Positions 10,771 to 21,978 of a DNA stretch of 64,000 nucleotides are shown here, one piece after another. Within the stretch, counting starts at the first letter, position 1. Each line of letters starts with the position of its first letter. This DNA is from Thamnidium elegans (Eukaryota; Mucoromycota; Mucoromycetes; Mucorales; Mucoraceae), in the NCBI GenBank assembly GCA_025201345.1, contig JAIXMG010000011.1, positions 248,001-312,000 of the forward strand, read 5' to 3'. A model generated the notes under the pieces. That model was not told the origin of the DNA and searched no databases. It saw only the letters and a list, made by a program, of their open reading frames with translations. The position numbers and the translations under genes were made by a program.

Positions 10771-11514
10771 GCTATTCAGCTAAAGTTCTATCTTTTTATT
10801 TAATTTTTTATTTGATTTTACTTTTACAAAAAATAAATAACCTATAATTAGTAATTTATTTTAATAAAAAGGGTTATACTGTACTAAAATCATTGGAATA
10901 TATATCTATAACGAAAACAAGATGTGAAGTGACGGGGTTGAATATCATAAAGACATGGCTATGCTTTTTTATAAAAAAAAGACTGACATGATGGGGTGCT
11001 AATCATTGATTCAATCTAACCCCAATAACAACGCAAAATATCTCTATGGAAACGTATTAGGAGAGGAACGTGTGTGGGTAATGTATGCTCATAAATTTTC
11101 GGGATGCTTGAAACTGCCGCAAACCGTCTTCAGTACATCCTTAGCCCGTACAAAACAGAGCCTAACTAAGGGCCTCGAAATCGAGAGTCCCGAAAAAATG
11201 AAAAGGATAAAAAGGGTTAATTCTTGGCACACCACTATTTGCATCACCAGTGCCAATTTATGAGAAAGTAAATTGTAATATAAATATGATTAAATAAATC
11301 CTTTTTATCATGATTAAATTAACGTGTTTATGCCATCCTTTTTTTTAACAATAAATTCATATACAAGCAAGTACCTTTATATAATCAAATGTCTAAACAT
11401 TTCAAAAGAGACTTTCTTACGATATGGTGGTGTCGATGCAGGAATTTCCCTAAACTGGCACTAGGTGGTGCAAATAGCGGTGTACCAAGAAATCCTACTT
11501 TTAAGACGTGCAAA
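10771..11514. other. Gap: AT-rich spacer with an 80-codon open stretch of doubtful status
   Basis: The only long open frame (11006-11263, +) starts in atypical context and resembles no known protein. A short block near 11027-11060 (AATATCTCTATGGAAA) recurs near 58940. No gene is supported. Confidence 0.3.
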
Positions 11515-11517
11515 TCG

Positions 11518-11577
11518 GACGAGCGAGCGGAATGAACGAGGCGAACAGGGCGAACAGGACGAACAGAGCGAACGGGC
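11518..11577 (+). repeat. Minisatellite, 9-bp unit (GCGAACAGG-like)
   Basis: Six or so imperfect copies of GCGAACAGG/GCGAACGGG/ACGAACAGA in a row, locally GC-rich against an AT-rich background. On the minus strand this makes a VRPVRPVR reading, which is a by-product of the repeat and not a gene. Confidence 0.75.
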
Positions 11578-11722
11578 ACCCGATACATTGCGATGTATGA
11601 CATTGTTATCGGCGATGTTTTAACAAAATAAGTAAATATGCTTTGATAGCATAGAAGATGGAGGTTTTAACTAGCCAGTAGGAACTTGTCGGCCGTAATA
11701 TAAAAAAACTAATCAAGAAAAT

Positions 11723-12476
11723 ATGCAAGAAGATAAAGGTAATGTTCCATAGAATCGATCAATGCCAGAATAAATATATATATATTTTTTTTTAGGAAAA
11801 CTAGGTTGATAATCAAATTTCAACCTATAATCCATCGTCAGCTGAAAATGATAATGTTATGGAACCTCAGGTACGCTTTATTAAGCGTGTATATGACAGC
11901 TAATTTTTATTTATCTGTAATGGCGTATAAATGGGGAAAATATTAGCCAAAAACTAATCTCGTATCGAAATTTAGCAGTTGACAAGCGCGACTACGACAA
12001 GCCATTAAACACGCAAGAAAAAATGGCATTAAACTACGTGTATGGTGTGAAAAGCCTAACTAACAATTACTCTAACTTGTATACGATTGAGGAAAAATTT
12101 GCGGTCTCCATGGACGAAATCAATCTGACCACTCAAATTAACATGGTAGGTATCTTAAAAAAAAATGGATGAAAGAGTCTAATGGGTTGAATAGCTGGTC
12201 ACAAATAAAGATATCAATGAAACCAAAAATTATTTGAAATCCGTTCCTGAACCGTTGCTTGAGTATGCATCTTTGATTACAGCAATGTAATATTTCAAGT
12301 GTTGTCGTTTCTATAATTTTAAAAGTATTGACGGCTATACTATATAGTATGTTTAACTATGAAGGTTTAGACGAATCTGGTTTGTTGGCGGCTGATGAAG
12401 CAATGTTCATTGACATTGCAATTAAACCATTCACCCGAAGTACCTTGAGCCATTCCGGCTTGCAGGAGTCAGGGTG

Positions 12477-12507
<31 letters not shown>

Positions 12508-13233
12508 GGGTGCATGCTATTACTTATTTTTATTAGCTGTTTTACACGCTTGGAAGACGGTCTCGGTTTGCGACCAAATAACTACTCACACAACAATATA
12601 TTATCCTTACTCATAAATAATTTTAATTCGTGATAATCGTCTTATATCAAAGACAAATTGTATTCAATCGAGATTTCAAAATTATTCTGTTAAAAAGAGA
12701 AAAATAAATCCACTGCTTTAGTTGCTTTTTTTTTTATAATTTTGTGTTTTGTACGTAGGCAAGAGTAAGAAGCCAACCAAACTTATAATGTTTATCGGGG
12801 ATAAAGGAACTGGCGTGGATTCCAGAATCAAAGGTTTTTGAAGGTATGGTGGACGCTAGAAGGAGAACATACATGGTGAAGCTACGACTGTATTACAAAT
12901 GAAAATTTAACACCGCAAACTTGTTAATACTGTTTTTCGAAGTTGACTTATCCCATACATCAAGTTGTAAAAGGCGACCAAAAATTCAACAGGACTTCCA
13001 AAGGATCATTTTGGTGCACCAACCCTCTTCGTATTTCTGTGCGCTATAAACGTGTTATCAAGTCAAGGGATGCATTGTCGGCCCTTGCTATTAGCATCGT
13101 TGGTCTAAGTACTTTGCTATTTGGAGTTGAACCTCCACCATTTAATAATAGAGTCAGTCGAATAAGCACTGAAGACTACATCATTAAAACATCAATCTTC
13201 TTTAATTTAAGAGTTGGTCGGCAACCAACATAG
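11723..13233 (+). pseudogene. Relic of a TnpB/Fanzor-like (OrfB) RuvC nuclease gene
   Basis: The 3' half shows, in order, KLIMFIGDKGTGVDSRIKGF, a R(Y/H)GGR block, then TNENLTPQTC-YCFSKLTYP (first zinc pair CxxC with one stop), GSFWCTNPLRISVR (second pair, one Cys replaced by Arg), and KSRDALSALAISIVGLSTL. This is the layout of TnpB/Fanzor proteins: RuvC-II region, zinc ribbon, then RuvC-III whose Asp sits in RDxNAAxNI-type context. Upstream exons still keep in-frame splice sites (for example ACAGCAAT|GT at about 12288 to TATAG|T, giving ITAIMFNYEGLDESGLLA). Four or more stops or frameshifts and absence of a RuvC-I motif show it is dead. An A29 run (12477-12505) stands at the presumed donor of the deleted middle exon. 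Family assignment rests on motif order only. Confidence 0.6.
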
Positions 13234-13386
13234 TAAAAAATGAATGTCAATCAATGCTTCATTTCGTACTACTAACGGTGACCGCCTTTTCTAGGGAGCA
13301 TTTAGCGCGTTACTCGCACAATTTTTTAAAAACGAGGGGGGTGTATTATTATTATTTAAACCCGTTGTTTCTTTCATTCTTAAAAC

Positions 13387-14418
13387 ATGTTTCGTCGCAT
13401 TTCCGCCATCGCTTTAACAAAGCCTTGTTCTTTTACAAAAACTCAAACACTTTGGAAGCCTACTTCTATTTGTTTACAACAACAACGTTTTGCCGTAAGA
13501 ATTTTTGTTTTTTGTTTTTTTTTTGTTATATTGTTATATTGATATAGAATAGGGTCATAATAAATGGAGTAAAGTAAAGCATACTAAAGGTGCTAAAGAT
13601 GCCAAAAAGAGTATATTGTTTTCCAAGTTATCATTAGAAATTGTTTCTGCTGCAAGAGGTAATTTCGAAAAAGATTTTTTTTTAAATGGTATGGTTTTTT
13701 TTGACAGATAATTTTTTTTTTTAAATTAATAAGCTGGTGGTACCGATCCTACTCTCAACAATAAATTGCAAGCTGTTTTAAACAGAGCAAAGGCAGCTAG
13801 TATGGCTAAAGAAAGTATAGAAAATGCATTAAAGAAGGGTGGCGATAGAAATAAGGATGATCTTGAGAGTGTATTATATGAATGTGTTGGTCCTGGAGGC
13901 ATTGCATTAATTGTGTAAGATATTTTTATTTCTCTCTTAAAGCATACACATAAAAGAAAAACTAACTGGATAATGGAAATAGTCAAGCACTTACGGATAA
14001 AAAATCACGTACCGTAAAGGAAGTTAAGGAAGTTTTAAACAGAGTAGGCGGTTCAGTTTCATCTGTCAACTACTTATTTGAAAAAAAGGGAAAGGTAGTA
14101 TTTACACCGGGAGAATCTGGCCATTCATTTGAAGAGATTATGGATGTTGCTATCGATTGTGGTGCAGAGGATATTGAAGAAGATGTTCAAGAGGCTTTGA
14201 TTGAAGTTACTTGTGAATTTTCCGATTTAAATACAGTATCAAAGGCTTTAATGGATCACAAGTACGAAGTACAAGAGATTGAAGCAACCTACATTCCTTT
14301 AAGTACGGTTGAGATTGAAGATAAGGATACAATTGAATTGGTCGAAAAGTGTTTAGATGATATGGAAAATTTGGGCGATGTTGTTAAGATTCATTGTAAT
14401 GCTGTTGTTAATCAATAA
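13387..14418 (+). CDS. TACO1: Mitochondrial YebC/TACO1 translational activator
   Basis: Four exons (13387-13494, 13553-13658, 13734-13914, 13983-14418) encode about 275 residues. The N-terminus [14 protein letters not shown] with many R, S, T and no acid is a mitochondrial presequence. The mature part begins at the family signature [20 protein letters not shown] and continues with [43 protein letters not shown] and [19 protein letters not shown] features. YebC/TACO1 proteins bind the mitoribosome or ribosome and help translation of difficult sequences (COX1 in mammals). The gene ends tail-to-tail with IRE1, 150 bp apart. Confidence 0.93.
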
Positions 14419-14540
14419 AAAAAAATCGGTCAATTTGTAATAGATTTATTTAAATGACAAAAAAAGCTTATTTAAATGGTAAAAAATGATATATAAAAAA
14501 GAAAAAAAAAGGTAATGCATAAATTGAAATGGAGTGAGGA

Positions 14541-14558
14541 GTGTGTGTGTGTGTGTGT
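14541..14558. repeat. (GT)9 microsatellite in convergent 3' region
   Basis: An uninterrupted GT run just beyond the IRE1 stop codon, in the shared 3' region of TACO1 and IRE1. Confidence 0.8.
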
Positions 14559-14568
14559 ATGGATGTGT

Positions 14569-17363
14569 TTAAAAATATTGTCCTAGTGAACCTTCCTTTC
14601 TCAAGCTGGGTTGACTTGCTACAACATAGTAAGTATGTAACAGTAAATGAGGGAAACGAGCAGTGAAATAATACAAGAATTGATTTGGTGGTTCACCATA
14701 GACTAATTTAACAGCTGGTGGTAAATCTTGCCAATGATGTTTCTACATGTAAAAAAAAAGCTGTTAGTTACAATAATAACAGCAATAGAAATAATATTAC
14801 CTTATTTCGAAGAGCTCTCAACAAATCTCTCACTCTTTTACCATCATACTTTCTATATTTTCCAAGATCATTTGCAACAATACGATCAATTCGTTTATAC
14901 CAATCTGTACCAATTACTGTAGAAGCATCTGATTCAAGTGCTCGTAATAATAAAGAAGGTGGTTCACGTTCTTCAATTTCAAATCTATCAGACGCATCTT
15001 GCAAAAATGCCAATCTCTTTGACGTTGTCCAAAAGAAAGGATGTGATAAAATAGTATCTGCAGTAGGTCTATAAAAAGCAAGTAATTTTTAGAAATATAT
15101 GTCAAAGTAAGTACATATGAATAAATAAAACTAACCTTGATTTAGGCTCAGAAGAAATCATTCTTTCAACTAAATCTTTGGCTTCAACACCATCTTCACC
15201 CATAGAATCCAATTTATCCAGGTTATAAATTCCATTTAAAATGTTATTTTCACGACCAAATCGATTACCAAAAGGATGATCACCACTACTTAATACATAA
15301 TAAAATACACAACCAGCTGAAAAGATATCAATTGCTCGAGTAGCTTTGACACGGCCAATCATGTTGCTACCATCAGAAGAAGATTCACGCGTGCTACTGA
15401 AACTTGTATCTGAGGAGGTAGCAGCAAGAGCGCCAGCTAATAACTCTGGAGCTCTCCAACCAGAAGTACCTGCAGGTGAAGCTGCAGTGTAATTGAAGCT
15501 ACTTTGTTCTCCATCCAATTTTTTACAGAGTCCGAAATCGGATATCAAAATACGCATGACAGGAGAATCTTTAATATAGCGATGTTTGCTTGGAGCTAAC
15601 AAGATGTTGTGTGGTTTAATATCTCTGTGAACGATCTTAAGTGAGTGAAGGTATTGTAAACCAGATATAAATTGAGACAATATATTTGCTGGATTCATTG
15701 TATCGCAAAGTTGCATTTCGGGTATAGGTAATGATCTTTCCATATAATCATTCAATGATCCATAACAAAGTTCAAGTGCAATATATAAGAAACGATCTGA
15801 TTCTTCTTTATAAAAGTAACGTACAACATTAGGATGATCATCACTTTCTTGTAAAAGTTTTACTTCTTTTAATGCAACATCGTAAAAGTCAAGTAATAAT
15901 CGCTTGACAGCAACATTTCTACCATCAAAACTTCCTTTATATACAACTGTACCATGACTACCATAGCCTACACATATTAACAGGTTAGTTATTTGTTACA
16001 AGTGTTATTACATTGGTATACTCACCAAGAACATGGTCAGATATTTCTAAAACTCTGGATTTCGATTGTTTAAAGCTTTCAAGATCCAAACCAGTGGATG
16101 TCTGCTTTACTACAACGACTTGACCTGAAGACTTTAATCTTTCTTCTTCTTCTCTTGCTGCTGCTGCAATTAATTCTTCTGCTTTTGCTTTCGCTTCTTC
16201 TTCAGCCTTTTTTTGCTTTTCTATTGCCTCTTCTTCTTCTCTTAATTTCTTAATTTGTTGTTCTTTTTCATAAATTTGTTCATCAATCTTTTCTTTAATA
16301 TATCTATCTGCATCAAAGCTGCCAATTGACGTTAAAGAATCTGCTCGTTCTCTTTTAATCATTTCTTTTTCAGCACGAGCAGCTGCTGCAATTCTAGCCT
16401 TTGTCTTTTTTGCTTTGGCACGTTTCTTTAACATTTGCTTCCATTTAGGCAATACCTTGACTTCATAGAATGTAATGATATGATCACGATAGACATAAAC
16501 AATCACTGAAGAGACTAAAACATAACTTTTCCAAAATCTACCAAATCCTTCTTGAAAGAAACTAGACTTTCGTTCTTCATAGTCCAAATGATATAAAGGA
16601 ATATTAGTAGGTAAAGATTGTGGTAATCCAGTAGGTAATGAAGATGATGAGGCAGAAGGTAATGAAAGTTTATAACGAAAGATGTGATCTTCTTCTACAA
16701 TCTCGTCCACAACCGATTGAACAACATGTTGACCAATCATACAATCAATATGATACTCGCAACCATGACAACACATTTCATGAGGTTTTTGAGTCCATTC
16801 AAACCCAGTTGCATTGGCATCACTGGTACTTGAACCACCGATTAATTGACTGGTATCTCCAGGCTTTCTGCCTGTATACATGGAAGCCCAAGGTGAAATT
16901 TGAACCAAAGGATAGTTTTTGGTCGAGAGAGCATATAAACTGCCTTCATGTACACCAACGTAGGCTGATGTAACATTGTTCTTTCGAGTCATTAAACTAA
17001 GTAAATCACCAACGTCTCCTTTAGTAAGTGTTGGAGGTGGAACTTGTTTAGATAAGGCAATTGTATAATCTTCTCGACGATAAACGTCAAATACGCTAAC
17101 AACAGGGTGAGGCAAATCTCGAGACCAAATTAACTCTCCATTACGAACGTTAATCCCGGTAATAGCTAATGTAGCATCAGGTGCTACGTAAATGTCGGAA
17201 GGAACTGTATTTGTTGGTACATCCCAGTCGAACTTGTTTGGTATATATTCGCTATAAGTTACATTCCACCATTTTTTATTATTGTCGTAAATAGCTACTT
17301 TGTATTCTTTTTACATATAAATGATAAAAGAAAAAGGAAAGGCTTAGTACAGGTACACAAGCT

Positions 17364-17399
<36 letters not shown>

Positions 17400-18276
17400 A
17401 TTTCTACCAAGAAATATAGTTCTTGGCGGATATTGAGTTGCCATACGATATTGATTATCAGCTTTATTCAAGTCAATTTGTTGTAAAATCTTTCCATTTC
17501 TTGGATCTATTTCAATCATAAGTGTATTTTTTCTACCTATATAAGTAGTTCCATCTGGTGTTCGAAAAGGTGAGTTATTTACAATTTCTTTAACAGAAAA
17601 GGGTAGTTTCTATAAATGATTTAATTAATATGTGCTTTGTATTAGTAATAGAAGGATATATTACTTCTAAAGGTCTGCCATCTCCATAAATATAAAGACT
17701 TCCACCATCTTGAGGCTCAATAATATAATAAATATCTTGCTCTTCAGAATCTTCAGAATCTTCCCAAGGATGTTGGTCGAGGTTAAATTCGTCCAATTCG
17801 TCGTCAGTAGTAGAATCCTCATCAGTATCCATAGTATTTAAAGTATCTACAAATAATTTATCATGTTCGTCTTCTTCAGCAGAGTGTACACTACCAGCTG
17901 AACCTTGTTTATAAAACTTGTGAGTTTCAAAATGAGAGTTGGACTTGATAAGTGAACTTCCAGGTCCTCCTTTCAAAGTCCAATGTACTCTTCCCTCAAA
18001 CCGGTCAATACCTCGAATAGAACCGTCGAGCGTTGATACAAGCACTAGGTTGGTCGGTAATAAATCGTTTCCAGAGGAACCGCTTCTTTCTTTTGCTTCT
18101 TTTTGATTGGAATCCAATAATAAATGTCGTTTTTGATAATAGGTGAGGTCTGTTGAAAACGAAGCTTTTGATTCAACACAATAAATTGCAAACATGGATA
18201 ATAATATAATAATACAAAAAGACACCCATTGTAGTAAATTAAGGGTGCTCCTAAAAGACCTAACCATTAACACCAT
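14569..18276 (-). CDS. IRE1: ER stress sensor IRE1 (kinase/endoribonuclease)
   Basis: A long multi-exon gene of roughly 1,100 residues. Signal anchor first: LLQWVSFCIIILLSMFAIYC. The luminal sensor follows: LVLVSTLDGSIRGIDRFEGR, WTLKGGPG, IYYIIEPQDGGSLYIYG, RTIFLGRNG, WNVTYSEY. A second membrane segment is SYVLVSSVIVYVYRDHIITF. Then a long K/E/R-rich coiled-coil linker, then the kinase: VAVKRLLLDFYDVALKEVKL, HRDIKPHNILL, SDFGLCKKL, GTSGWRAPELL, DIFSAGCVFYYVLS. The C-terminal KEN RNase domain includes FLQDASDRFEIEE, VIGTDWYKRID, DLGKYRKYDGK and VRDLLRALRNKKHHW, ending LGQYF. It splices HAC1/XBP1-type mRNA during the unfolded protein response. One intron donor is followed at once by A30 (T31 on the plus strand, 17366-17396). 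An acidic luminal insert (DTDEDSTTDDELDEF) is present. Confidence 0.95.
17366..17396. repeat. T31 homopolymer inside an IRE1 intron
   Basis: On the coding strand the intron begins GTA then thirty A, so the homopolymer is fused to the 5' splice site after the exon encoding IFLGRNG. Confidence 0.85.
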
Positions 18277-19198
18277 GTTTAATAGTTTTTTCTCTATTCA
18301 TTAACAAGAAAAAAAAAGATTTTTTTGTTTATTTTGTTTATTTTTTATATATTTTATAAAACGGCGCCCAGTACTTTCTCTTTTTCTCTCTCATTGAATG
18401 CACGTGATAATGATTTATATCGTATTACTGCTTCACCCATTCTTGCGTTTTTGGCTCATAACAGCAATTTGTTTACCAAACATCAATATAGGAATAGGAA
18501 CAAGGGAAGGGTATTCTAACTAGTTTATTCTTTGTTGGTATGGTCCTTTAACCTCATTCATTTTTTCCCGCCGAATAATGACCGTAGTTTACCATGTGAA
18601 TCACTTCCTATAATAGATATTCAGGTACCAAGTTATAACGTACGTTTCTTATATTCTTTGTTTTTTTTCGGCTAATATAAACCTTTGATAAAAAATTTTT
18701 TTTTTTGTCTATATAACTTCTTTCTTTATACTAAACAAGTCGCTCGGGTTTGCCCTGTTTTCGTTAGGTTTGTGATACAAAAAAATCTCGCGGTTAATGA
18801 AAAAGATATTTTTTTTTATTTTACCATTAGTTTATTAATACTATAAGATATATGCAGTATCACTATGTTTAAAGCCAACTATCGTTATCCGAATGTCATA
18901 TCAAATATTTATCAAGTGGAATAGATTCGATAAAGATTTATTATTTTTGCATGCCCAAAGAAAAAAAGAAAAAGAAAAAAGAGGTGTGTGCATTTTTTTT
19001 TTTTTGTGTAATGTTGTTAAAAAATAAAAAAAAAACTGTAATACTTGGTTGGGCCACTTTTAACCTCGATTACTACTTGGTATATATCTTTCATACTATC
19101 GACTAAGCACTGGTATGAAGGGTTGCTTCATCTTCCTGAAAAATAAAACTAGTGTCTTGTTTTTAAACTAATAGTTTTGGAACGATAAGTATCTAAAA
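18277..19198. other. Gap: IRE1 upstream region
   Basis: No supported gene. AT-rich with several A/T runs; the first 200-300 bp are presumably the IRE1 promoter. Confidence 0.4.
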
Positions 19199-19405
19199 AT
19201 GATTAACTAAGTGAGAAATCACAGCTTTCTAACCCTACACAGTTGCTGTAAATTTTACCTGTTTAAAAACATACTAGTATTATTATTCCTACATCGAATT
19301 AAATCATTTAAATTGCCTTCATCTATATTTTGACGGCTTTCTTTATAGCTTAAAGGTGTCGCTTTTAAATACATGTATACCAGCAGCTCAATTTTCTCAG
19401 TGGTC
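19199..19405 (+). repeat. Dispersed repeat, copy B
   Basis: Second copy of the repeat at 490-705. Matching blocks in order: AACCCTACACAGTT, ACATCGAATTAAATCATTTAAA, TTTCTTTATAGCTTAAAGGTGT, GCTTTTAAATA and CAATTTTCTCAG. No reverse transcriptase remnant lies beside it, so it could be a solo 3' fragment of the same family. The rest of the interval to 19983 shows only AT-rich spacer. Confidence 0.7.
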
Positions 19406-19983
19406 GCTTGAAAACCAGCATCTTAAAGAGCAACGATGGATTAATAAAGGATCATAGTATTATAAGTTGTTCTTGAGCTCATGTAAGTTAACATTTAAAA
19501 AGAAGAGATCTTGTAGTGTATTCTCGAGATGATCAAATATTAAGCCTATAAGATCTGCTCAGACCATAAATAATCTTGGTTAATACGTATATTGATACAA
19601 GAAAAATATAGTGTAGCTTATGTATTAGTTGTTAAGAAAAAGACAATTGCTGAGTGAAAAAGGATATAATTAAAAAAGATATAAACTCAAAGATATACTT
19701 CAGTAGAACTTCTAAATACGACAGGCACAAATATTGTAGTTAATTGTTCTAATACGAACTGTCTTTTTATTGGGAAATAATATTGTACACTTGCTAAACG
19801 CTTTGATAATTTACTTCCAATTGCATTACTTATAAAATTGTTGTTTATTTGTACCATATCGAAAGCTTCGCGAACCGACGCGTCTCCATTGGTTGAATCA
19901 TAACTGGCGCCTAGCTTTAGCTGAAAATTTTATTACATTTTTTTTTTTTTTTTTTTTTTCGCTCTTATATAAATACTATTAAC

Positions 19984-21093
19984 ATGTCAGAGAGTAGAGA
20001 AAACGTCATTCTTGACACTTCCATGGGTTCTATCCATGTCGAACTCTATTGGGATCATGCACCAAGGTAGAAAAAGAAGAAAAAAAGAAGACGACATTAT
20101 ATATTTATTGTACTAGTTAATTGATTTTTTTTTCTTTTCGAAATAGAACTTGTAAAAACTTTTTAGAGCTTGTAATGTACATGCGATATAATAATTAACC
20201 AAAGTCATTACTAACATACTCTGAATGATAGGCTAAGCGTGGTTATTATGACGGCGTCAGTGTAAGTAATTATTATTTTTCTTTTTCTTTTATGCATATA
20301 GATCGCTAACTCTTATTTCTCTCTAGTTTCATCGTATTATTGCAGTGAGTTAAAACAAAAACAAAAAAAAATCAATTCAAAAAGTTGACAAGTTTTATTA
20401 AACAAGTTTCCATTTTTTTTTTATATTAGGATTTCATGATTCAAGGCAAATAATTTATACAATAATAATTGCAAGTAACAATATCAACTAATCTAATTTA
20501 AATTTTTCTAGGTGGTGATCCTACTGGCACAGGTCGTGGTGGCGCTTCTATCTACGGGTAAAGTTTTTAGAACGGGGATTTAGTAAAGAGTTTTATATTT
20601 AAGCGTTTTATACATGTAGAGAGAAGTTTGCAGATGAGATTCATCCTGCACTTAAGCATACCGGCGCAGGTATTCTCAGTATGGCTAATTCTGGACCTAA
20701 TACCAATGGTTCTCAGGTAAAGAAAAAAAAGAAAGAGAAAGAAAGAGAAAGAGAGAGAAAGAGAGAGAAAGAGAGAGAAATATATTAAATTTAGCATACT
20801 GCTATAGTTTTTTATCACATTAGCACCTACACCCTGGTTAGATGGTAATACATATTATTTTTAGAAAGGAAATTATGGCTAAATATAGGATGAATAGGTA
20901 AACACACTATCTTTGGTAGAGTGAGTGATGGTATGAATGTTGTCAAGAGAATGGGTTTGGTTAGAACTGATGGAACAGATCGGTAAGATAGTATATAATT
21001 AACTTTTATCGAGTGTGTATGTATTGATTTTTTTTTTTACTCTTTGGTAGCCCTAAGGATACTGTTCGTATTGATCGTTGTCGTATTGAATAA
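19984..21093 (+). CDS. PPIL1: Cyclophilin PPIL1-type peptidyl-prolyl isomerase (spliceosomal)
   Basis: Ten exons code for about 160 residues. Spliced reading gives [105 protein letters not shown]. These hold the catalytic FHR arginine, QFF, and WLDGKH of active cyclophilins. Similarity and length match PPIL1 (S. pombe Cyp2), which joins the spliceosome through SKIP. Two exons are microexons, 18 nt (20327-20344) and 16 nt (20430-20445), and the intron 20446-20511 starts with GC, not GT. The exon coding [14 protein letters not shown] is 20808-20844; an upstream AG at 20791-20793 would break the frame. No extension or signal is present. Confidence 0.95.
20721..20780 (+). repeat. GAGAGAAA purine repeat in a PPIL1 intron
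   Basis: A purine-only stretch made of GAAA and GAGAGAAA units starting six bases after the 5' splice site of the intron that precedes the QFFITLAP exon. Confidence 0.75.
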
Positions 21094-21186
21094 ACATAAA
21101 TATATGTTTCTTTTTTTTTGGTATTATTTATTTTATTTGAAACATGCATATGAAAACATCAACTTTACCAATATCATTGGTTACAC
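21094..21186. other. PPIL1 3' flank
   Basis: Short AT-rich 3' region with a T9 run and AATAAA-like sequence overlapping the PPIL1 stop (GAATAAAC). Nothing else is seen. Confidence 0.4.
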
Positions 21187-21704
21187 TTGGTAACACCAAC
21201 TTCCAGACGCTCTACAAAGAATATATGTTGAAGGAAGATGGAATTTGATACGAACGTATTGCAATTGGTACAACATGTTAAAGCCTTCAATATATCTACA
21301 GTGTTTATCTTTACTTAATGTGATTGCCTTATCGATTGATTCTTTGTCCAAGTAGATATTGATGTGTTGAGATTCATTGATATAATAGGTCCAAAGACGA
21401 AGTAATCAAAGCATTAAATGTTTGGGTTCCAATGACTAACTTCTTCCCGTCTTTATCGTGAATTATGGTAGGCCGAACATTTGAGTATTTAGTAGAAATG
21501 GGCGGCTCTCCTTTTTTGGTTTTTAAAAGATTTTCTATGGCTATCGGTAGACTTTCTTCGTCCATAAACTTCGACAGTATTAATTAGTATAACTTCTTTG
21601 CTGATATTATTATAGATAATGGCATTGGTTAATAATTGACTATTAGCAAATTTCATTTGTGGACGTATTGTGGTAAATGGGTAAAAAATAAAAGATAGAG
21701 CCAA
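21187..21704 (-). pseudogene. Unassigned decayed ORF
   Basis: Three coding-like pieces in shifting frames, read downward: ISKEVILINTVEVYG, then MDEESLPIAIENLLKTKK and DKDGKKLVIGTQTFNALIT, then YYINESQHINIYLDKESIDK and YIEGFNMLYQLQYVRIKFH. Single-base frame changes separate them. It may be the 3' part of the zinc-finger relic upstream on the same strand. No family recognised. Confidence 0.35.
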
Positions 21705-21978
21705 ATATGAATACTGTGAGACCGGATAAAAGTGTTTTTATTAATCAAAAGAGATCTAAGGATTATAAGAATCCTTTCTAAAGTTGTATTTATACGCTTT
21801 TACCAAATAGACTAGTAATTTAGAATAAACTATATCAGTGACTTTTACATTTTATCATTTTATGATGTAATTTATATAAAGACTTTTACTTTATTGTTTA
21901 GTTTGTATATTTTACACTGGTCATTGATAATGATGTAAGCTATGTTTTATTAATTATGTGCTAGATCACGACACGTAT

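Noticed and set aside
11385..11603. Minus-strand ORF with VRPVRPVR
   Set aside because: Product of the 9-bp minisatellite, not a protein repeat.
20791..20807. Earlier acceptor (TTTAG) in the PPIL1 intron
   Set aside because: Using it yields a non-cyclophilin reading; the later TATAG restores [14 protein letters not shown].
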